Origin: Leguminivora glycinivorella | Lineage: Eukaryota > Arthropoda > Insecta > Lepidoptera > Tortricidae | DNA length: 64,000 nucleotides | NCBI RefSeq assembly: GCF_023078275.1 | Contig: NC_062994.1 | Coordinates: 8,565,545 to 8,629,544, forward strand | Direction of reading: 5' to 3' | Part shown: piece after piece, positions 28,944 through 36,900 of the stretch | Position numbering within the stretch: the stretch's first letter is position 1 | Layout of the letters: each line of letters begins with the position of its first letter | Notes under the pieces: model-generated | What the model was told of the DNA's origin: nothing | The model's database searches: none | Seen by the model: the letters and a program-made list of their open reading frames with translations, nothing else | Translations under genes and position numbers: made by a program

Positions 28944-29252
28944 ATGCCACGTGTAATGATAATGAATGTGTAATTCATTATACTACGATATAGTTAATCA
29001 GTTTCCATAGTTTTATTTCATGAGTAACTATCGCGGTAACCGAAGACAATATAATGTCCTATAATATTTATTTATTTATATATATTGGTGTTAAGAGTAT
29101 CTTATTCGCACGAGTAACGGTGTAAGAACAGTTAAGTTGTTTACATTATCTGACCAGCGGGCGAAGCACGGAAATGTGATAGAGATAATTTGACAGTTAG
29201 GGTTCAATAAAATGACAGTAAACACTCAAAATACTAACAGGATATTTTAATA

Positions 29253-29764
29253 CGCAACAGGAGCGAAAATGCCACAATGGAAAAGAGCCTCTTTCAATTT
29301 GGGAATTTTAGTTAAATATACTAGTGTTATTAACTAGAATTATCGAATAAAAATGTTAAAACACCTCAGACCTCAGTTAAAAGATATTACGAAAAAATAT
29401 TTAAGATCGAGGTGCCGATCTCGACTGTTTCCTCCTCCAAAACCTAATCAATCGGAATGAAATTTGAGACTCTGAATAACAATGAAATAATCTGTGTCGG
29501 ACCTTTTAGTTTTTTTGGCTAATTGTTACCAATTTTGAATACCGCACCTTTTTTTGCGCCATAATGAAAAAGGTCGTTTTTGGAAATTTTTGACCAGCGT
29601 CTTTAAAAATCAAAATATCAAGAAAATCAAAACGGTCCGACACAAATAAAAATAATAATAATCTGTGTTAAAAAAAACATTGCTCTAGATTACAAAAACA
29701 GGAATGAATAAAATAGTCGAGAGCGTTTGTATGGATAATTGACCCCTTCTGTTATGTCTTAAGA
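29253..29764. repeat. Family S, ~510-bp non-coding repeat, copy 1
   Basis: Alignable along its whole length with 60353-60880: ACAGGAGCGAAAATGC, CAATTTGGGAATTTTAGTTA, TTTTTTTGCGCCATAATGA, AAAATCAAAACGGTCCGACA, CGAGAGCGTTTGTATGGA. No long open frame is shared. The class is unknown. Confidence 0.65.
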
Positions 29765-30010
29765 TGTCTCAGACTGGCATCATCTCGAGCCCCGGTTCGT
29801 ACACAGCAATGATTTTTTCGAAACGAGAGGGGGGGGGGAGTTTGAATTGAAGTTTGTAAGCTGCGGGCAAAGGATGTAATGTAATATTGGCAGGGATTGT
29901 GTAGTGCCATCAGCTCGCAAGCGCATCGCAATCCTAACTGTATATAACGGGCCCACCTACTTATGGGCACGCTGGTCATACGAAACCTGTATGTGACATA
30001 ACAGTAGGCC

Positions 30011-30137
30011 TAGCACATGATTGCCGCGGGAATATGTCGCCGCGAGATAGATCACATGTCTTCTTCTAATTGTATTAATGACATAAGGACGGGTAGTCTA
30101 TCTCGCGGCGAGATACTCTCGCGGCAATCATGTGCTA
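30011..30137. mobile_element. MITE with TAGCACATGATTGCCGCG ends
   Basis: The 127-bp element has mirrored ends, with GTCGCCGCGAGATAG and CTATCTCGCGGCGAG inside. The terminal TA could be a mariner-type target duplication. Confidence 0.75.
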
Positions 30138-30577
30138 CTGCTAACACTGCAGGTATAGTTATATGTTGTACGATATATCGGAGCGGGCGAGTTGCTCATA
30201 TTGCTATATACAGTATATACACAAAGTTACCTGGACCTACTAAGAAATATGTAGTTATCATGGTCCAGTCTAGTTCCCAGTTGCCGACGGCTGAAATCGG
30301 ACCAAGGTCTACTATCTAGACTAGGATTTCTTTAAAATAGGCACTTTCCTACTAGTCAAATCAGCTTCTTTTTTACCTGTGGGATCCCGATGGCACAGAT
30401 ATGAGCCGTAAATAATATTACCAGGTCTCCCGCGTCCTTGAAAATCCTGGTCTCCGTCAACTCCCAGCGACCCACATGTGTGTCCGCGAATTCGTACACC
30501 TATCTTTCCCACGCCACAAATTTGTGCCCGAATATCTCATTCTATCTAAAACTTTATTTCTAAAAGTATAGGACTCA

Positions 30578-30693
30578 CATGCGCGGATCCAGAGGGGGGG
30601 GTCATGGGGGTCATGACCCCCCCTAGAGCCTAAGTTGGCCATACAAATAGACCACGTGACCCCCCCCTGGGCATGAAGCTGGATCCGCGCTTG
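30578..30693. mobile_element. hAT-type MITE, family F copy 2, 8-bp target duplication
   Basis: Ends CATGCGCGGATCCAG and CTGGATCCGCGCTTG are inverted repeats. AGGACTCA flanks both sides exactly (30570-30577 and 30694-30701). Eight-base duplications and CA...TG ends fit hAT transposons. The interior is G and C runs around GGTCATGACCCC. Confidence 0.85.
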
Positions 30694-31283
30694 AGGACTC
30701 AATTTCAATTGGACTAAGTTTCATTCGATTCCTAATAAAATTCCCTAAAGAATGGTTCCAAACACTCACTCACTCCCTATAGAAACAAAACAAGCCACGA
30801 CCAGTTAAAGAACTGTCAAATCGATTGTCTATTATGGAATTACAGTAGAAACTGTATAAGTGGAATCGCAAGGAGCCGGCTGTTTAGTTTCGCTTATCCA
30901 GGTTTTCCATTTATCCGGTTTTCCACTAAACCAGGTTCAAATAAAACTTTTTCTCACTTACAGACCCTCTCGCTAACAGAGGTTGTGGATGTTAGTAATG
31001 CAACTAACCCCAAGATTTGGCTTAGTGTGCTGTCCTGTATAATAAATAAAATAAAATAAAAAATAAAAAGCCTTTTATTTCCTGCTTTAAAGAATCAATG
31101 TAACTAATACTAAAAATACACTACTTTATAACTAATTTTTACTTTAAGTTATTAGTAGGTGATTTTTTCAGTTCGTTTCAGTTTTGTTTTATTTACATTT
31201 TGCTTAATTACTAGTATTAGAATGGTTAGTTTGATTATATACCTACCTAATTATATTTACTTAATATTTGTATGTAAAAGGAA

Positions 31284-31462
31284 CCCTCTCAGGTGAAGGC
31301 CTCTTCCAAAGTTTGCTATTTTAAGCGGTGTAGTGCGGTTTGATGCCAGTTTGGTCCAGCTACTTTTATAATGTCTTCGTCCCAGCGAGAGTTCGGTCTT
31401 CCACTGCGACGTTTACCATCTGGGCCTTTCCATAGCGTGACCATTTTTGTCCATCTGCGGTC
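31284..31462 (-). pseudogene. RTE-like LINE C-terminal fragment with an in-frame stop
   Basis: The minus strand reads DRRWTKMVTLWKGPDGKRRS, then GRPNSRWDEDIIKVAGPNWH, then TALHRLK, a stop where Trp is expected, and LEEAFT. This is the same tail class as 58083-58235 but a different subfamily. Confidence 0.7.
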
Positions 31463-31481
31463 TTTAAGTCTGTATACTTTT

Positions 31482-31944
31482 TATATACTACGTCGATGGC
31501 AAACAAGCATATGGCCCGCCTGATGTAAAGCGGTCACCGTAACCTATGGACGCCTGCAACTCAATCAGTGTCACATGCGCGTTGCTATCCCATTAGAAAC
31601 TTGTACATTCCCTTTTGCTGTGTTAAGTACACAGCAAAAAGGAGTGTACAAGTTCTAAGGAGAGTTCGGATTGCCGACGACTCAAAGGACAATAGACGGA
31701 ACAAGTTAGTTCCGTAAGTCCTCCCGTCATCAGCACACCGCACCCTCGTTGAGCTCTGGCAGCCTTACTCACCGGCAGGAACACTATGACTAGGGTCTAG
31801 TCTAGTGCTATTTGGCTGCGGTCTTCTGTAAGGCGGAAGTACTACCCCAGATGGGCTCTGCTCTAGATTCGAGCGAGACAATATCCGCTGTGCTGTGCCC
31901 TACCACGCAAAGCGGAATATCATTCGATCTGCCCTGCCTCCTAC
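31482..31944 (+). mobile_element. Family D repeat, uninterrupted copy
   Basis: Matches 12570-13388 end to end apart from the nested MITE there. It starts TATACTACGTCGATGGCAAA and ends near GCCCTGCCTCCTAC. Confidence 0.7.
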
Positions 31945-32282
31945 AAAAATACTTAATCGAAATCTGTTCAACCAATTTTGCACGGAGGAAGAAACATCAT
32001 AACCTATTCTTATTTAAAATAGGCTTGTTAAAACTCCTCAACAAACTCAATGCGCATTGGAAACGAAGATAATTAGACGCATGCTTAGTTTCTGTAACAA
32101 ACAGTGAAAGTGCAATGAATTAACCAATAGGATGTTACGTTAGAGTTTAAGAAAAACGGACTTCCTGCCGGAAAACGTTGCATAATTCAGCGATCGATCG
32201 ATAGGGGAGAATGGGGTAGATTGAAACGCGTGGTCGTTTGGAACACGCTTAATATTTTAATCACTTACGAACGAATTCCGGT

Positions 32283-33265
32283 TCCGCATACCACTAGGGT
32301 GCGAGGGGGGTCCCTAGCGGTTATGAGACTCCCGTATTGGCTAGTGAGGCCCACGGTACGTTACCCACTAAAAACCCCCCACATGCCACCTCGCCGCCTT
32401 GCGGGGTTACGAGAAGAACACTTATTGCGCTCACATCCACGTGCGGCTTCTTCGCGGATGCCCAAAGGCCCTTCACAATGAGTGCGCCAGATGACAGGGC
32501 GCATCTTCCTCCTCGGCCGCTTATTAGATATTAGGTAATTTAGGTACAGTGACGGACCCCCTCGAGTCCGCCACAAAGAGGCCATGGGCGCCAGAATGTT
32601 TCGACGCCCAGCGGTGGAAATGGTCTTTGGTTCCACCGCTAACCAAGTCAGCCGCAAAGGATAGGTAGAATGGCGCACCGTAATACCAGCACTCCTCTTT
32701 CCTTGCGGCCCCGCCAAGGTCACAGTGGGTCTAGGGAGTGGCTCACCGCTATACCGTCACGCCTCTCCCCCTGCGATCCCACGTCGGCTACCGAGGGAGG
32801 GCACAGAGCGGCATCCCATACCTACTGCCGGATGTTCTCTCCCACAGTCTCGCAGTCCTCCCAGACGCGTCTTAAGTGGGCTTGTAAAGCCCACTTGGAG
32901 CGTCCTCCTCGGGCCAGCTTGCCCAGCAACAAGCCAGCCCTGGTTGCCTCTTCGCTTCACCGTGGGTGACCAAGCCACGGTTACTAAGCCCCTCCACCAC
33001 GACAAGGTAAGCAACCTGCGGGGGGTGCAGTCGGAACCTTTTTTTTAGTTTCTTTTTTGTTTAGGGGGGGAAGGGGGTACCACTCGGGTGCGAGGGCGGA
33101 GCCGAGCGGTTATGTGGGACTCCCGTATTGGCTAATGAGGCCACGGTATACCCACTAAAAATCACCCCCACATGCCACCTTGCCGCACCGGCGCCCCCAG
33201 CGGCGCTCCTACACGGATGCCCAACGGCCCTCCACAATGAGTGCGCCAGATGACAGTCGGAACCT
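32283..33265. mobile_element. GC-rich element with ~190-bp direct repeats at each end
   Basis: 32290-32500 and 33080-33265 are similar: ACCAC-(A/G)GGTGCGAG, GGGACTCCCGTATTGGCTA or its one-base variant, CACATGCCACCT(C/T)GCCG, and ACAATGAGTGCGCCAGATGA. Between them are GC-rich frames of up to 120 codons without recognised domains. Direct repeats could be degraded LTRs, or a duplicated segment of a non-LTR 5' region. I cannot decide between these. Confidence 0.4.
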
Positions 33266-33424
33266 AGCCCAAGCCTTGTTTGTTTTCACGACCAGTGACG
33301 TACAGAAAGACTTTACCTGCAATAGAGGCAGCCCAACACAAACACACTGTTTTTACAATAGAAGTATTTCACAACTTTTAAATACAATTAAATAAATGCT
33401 ATTTGAAATGTACTAGCCTTCCAC

Positions 33425-33876
33425 GGCAGAGAAAATTTTCTGTCCAAAAACAAAAAGGGCGCGATATGGCCGTACTTTCCTTTTCTCAGCGGTCAGTGCG
33501 CGCGGCGGGCCAGCGGCTGCAACATGCCGGTTTTCCATGTTAAAATATAACCAATCAATACGGAAACGTCACAGTGGATTTGATCATTTGACATAATTAT
33601 GATATTAAAAGAAAGGAAGACTATTTATAATAAAACAAGAGGAAAAATTGGAAAAAATTATCCCACTCAAAACGAGGCGTTATGGCCTATGGTCCTAGCC
33701 TGTCGATGGACGAAAAAAAAATAGTTTATGACAGATGACATTGACAGCTGAACCAATATATTTTGTATTGTTTGATTGTGAAACACTGTAAAAGTGTTGT
33801 ATTTTTGCTTAATAAGCAAACTTTCGCCTAGAAAGGTTTTTATTGAAGAGACTAAATACGAACTACAAAATTAATC
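33425..33876 (+). promoter_or_regulatory. Probable promoter and 5' UTR of the TAZ1-KIX gene
   Basis: A repeat-poor segment with a GC-rich patch (GTGCGCGCGGCGGGCCAGCG) about 370 bp upstream of the start codon. Further 3' there is AT-rich leader up to ATTAATC|ATG. No clear TATA box was seen. Confidence 0.35.
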
Positions 33877-33900
33877 ATGAATGTGCTTGTGCTGCCTAAC
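33877..33900 (+). CDS. TAZ1-KIX gene exon 1
   Basis: ATG with A at -3, eight codons (MNVLVLPN), then AAC|GTAAGT, a near-consensus donor, phase 0. The assignment rests on phase and on the lack of a better start upstream of exon 2. Confidence 0.6.
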
Positions 33901-36900
33901 GTAAGTATTAGAAAAAATCATTATTAACTTTCGTTTCTGTTTCAAAGTATTTATTTGAAGTTTTGAACTACTATCTTTATATTTTATATATATACAATTC
34001 TCACAAGACCACGCGGAAATGGCAGAAATGTGCTATTTTTTACATGCCTTTATTTCAACTTGCAATGTATGTAACTATATATAACTATATATCTAAAGTA
34101 AACGGCCATAAAGAATGCACATTGGTCTGGTTTGGAAAGAGACAACGTCAACGTCACATAAGCAAGAAAGAGACAACGCTCTACGAAGACAAAAACTGAT
34201 GAGTATTCTTCATGGCCGTTTAGGTACTGTATGTCACTGATATGTGACGGTCAAATCTTTATGTTATATGTATATATAATACCACTTCCCGGCTTCCAAT
34301 AATGTTGAAAATTTGTATACATGTATGTAAGACTGGTGACAATACAATCTATCTATCTATATAGCCTTTTCTTCTGAACACGGTCTGATATTTATTAACC
34401 CCTGACACAAAAACAACAGGATGTTATAAGTTTGACGTGTCTGTCTGTCTGTGTGTGTGTCTGTCTGTGGCATCGTAGCTCCCGAACGGATGAACCGATT
34501 TAGATTTAGTTTTTTTTGTCTGAAAGCTGAGTTAGTTGGGAGTGTTCTTAGCTATGTTTCATAAAAATTGGTCTACTATGTCGCGGTCAGGGGTTTTTCA
34601 AAATTTTAATTTTGTGGTTTGGTTATGGTTGTTTGTTCAGATGAAGGCGCGTCGTTCAGTGCCTGTTGGCAAAGCCCTCCTCCAGCTCTTTCCAGTATTT
34701 CCTCTGCCTGGCCAGTCTAGTCCAGAAAGACCCTACGGTGGTTATATTTCCGTTCTCCCATCGTTTGAGTGGTGGGCGTTGAGCTCTTGATCCATCTCTA
34801 GGGTGCTATATGAGGACTTTTTGGCGTGATTGTCGCTAGATGTCACCACAAATAACCCGCATTTACTGATGTATGGAGTTACAACTCTCCCCTTACTTAT
34901 TCCTCTATGATATTACATAGGCTTTTGCTGGGCGGCAGCAGCAGTTCTCAACTGAAGAGAAAAAGAGGTTTATTCAACAACAGCTAGTACTGTTGCTACA
35001 TGCTCATAGATGCGAGGAAATGGGTGTTGAGAATTGCACTGCAGTGGTGCCCCATGTTGAAGAATGTACTCATTCATCAAAGGGCTTGTCAAGTAAGTAC
35101 TATGATTAAAGCTAGCCATAAATCTGGTGGTGGCAGAATAACAGCGTCCGTTGCTGGCAGTCCTTGTGGCCGCTGCGCCTCGAGGCCCTCTGGCACAGAC
35201 AAAGCTGAGCCACTTACCTTTTCTATTAGTTTGTAAGCATGTCTGTGTACTTTTATTATGTACCTGTGTTCAAACTTTTGAATAAACGTCTTTATAATTT
35301 TTTTTTTTCACCACACCAACTGACCCTTTAGCACAACTTGCCTTGTCGCGCGCGAGTCCACACATCAAGCGCGACTTCAAGTATGGACTCGCGCGCGACA
35401 AGGCCAGTTGTGCTAGAGGGTCTGGTAAAGGCAAGGCTCGGAACCGGTTTTATTTTTAAACCCTGAAGGAGTCAATTTTTAGGGTTCCGTACCACAAATG
35501 TACAAAAGGAACCCTTAAGGTATCTGGCATTAAGTCCGCCATTTGTACTTTTTTGTATTGTGCAATAAAGTTTAAATAAATAAATAAGGTGCGACTCTGT
35601 CTGTCTGTCACATTACTAAATATCTAGGGAACTAAGTATGCTATCGATTTGAAATTTGGAATAGTTATAAACATTGTTAACCTCTACAAATTAAAAGTAT
35701 TATTTTTTTAAATTTATTAATATTAATTATAGAAAATGGCCGAAATGAAATGGGGCAAACTAAATGTCAAGTTACTGGGTCAAGTGGGGCATTGTTAGAA
35801 AGTGCTAGTTTTTATTGTTGTGGAAAAAAAAGAAATTTGAAGGAAAATGTAAAAAAAAATTTTTGGTTGACTTCAACTTACAAAAAATTATGCCCGAAAG
35901 CTGCAAGCTGCGATTAATGACGGACAATTAATTCAGTGGATTTTACTGAGTTCATTTGACGCGCTAAGTAGATACGTTTGCTTGATCAGTAATCAGTAAT
36001 TTATTGCAAATTCATAGGTACAGAAAGTTATTACAGTATTTATTTGTGGACAGCTATGAACCCTGTAATGGCACTGCAAATTTGTATGTGAATTCTACCT
36101 AGTTAAATTAACTTATTACTAGATAGATCTACATTTATAACTATACAAATTACAGTACGTAATATTTATGAGATCTCTTTTAAATTTAATGTAGTTTAAG
36201 TTTCAAAAAATTCTTGCATATTATAAAAGGATCTATGGTAGGTATACAGGGCATCTGTGGTATGTACTGTGTATTTTTTCAGCATGTGAATTCATGTGAA
36301 GTGCGCCACTGTGTGTCTTCACGAAAAATATTGCGGCACTGGCGAACGTGTATGAACGGTGTGTGTGAGATATGCGTGTCAATCAGGAAGACGCCTAAAG
36401 AGTGGCACGGGACAATGACAGAGGTGGAAAGACACCAGCTTCTGTCGCTTATATTGTAAGTTTCTTTTACTTTTAACATTACGCTAAGATGGCCTTTGTA
36501 CGTAACCATTAAATTATTATTTATTCGCTGTACTTGTAATTTGTTCTGTGCAAAGAGGATCGAGTATAGAGAGTTACTGTCAAAGTAAAATGTGTAATCA
36601 CATTGCATAGACTGCCATCTCTTGACACAGGCTTAAAACTTTTTAACCTCAATTTTGACAATTTGACCCATATTCTTAGCTTGATATGTGTTAAAATGTC
36701 AAATGTTAATATTAGCGCCATCTAACCGAGCATCCCCCAAAGGTGTAACGCCATCTAGACCACCGTACCTTTGTCTCTATGGTTTTGAGGTACGTTTTTT
36801 TCTTAGACTTTATCTGTCTATACGGAGTTACATATGTCTTTTCCTACTACATTACATTGACATACTAAAGCAAATTAGTATTGTCTTCGGTTAGCGCATT

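Noticed and set aside
32221..33048. Open frames up to 120 codons in a GC-rich block
   Set aside because: No domain, no splice context, and the region consists of dispersed-repeat words duplicated at both ends.
36214..36282. Start of TAZ1-KIX exon 3 at the ATG at 36214
   Set aside because: The TTTTTTCAG acceptor at 36282 and the zinc-site spacing across exons 2 and 3 show that the 23 preceding codons are intron.
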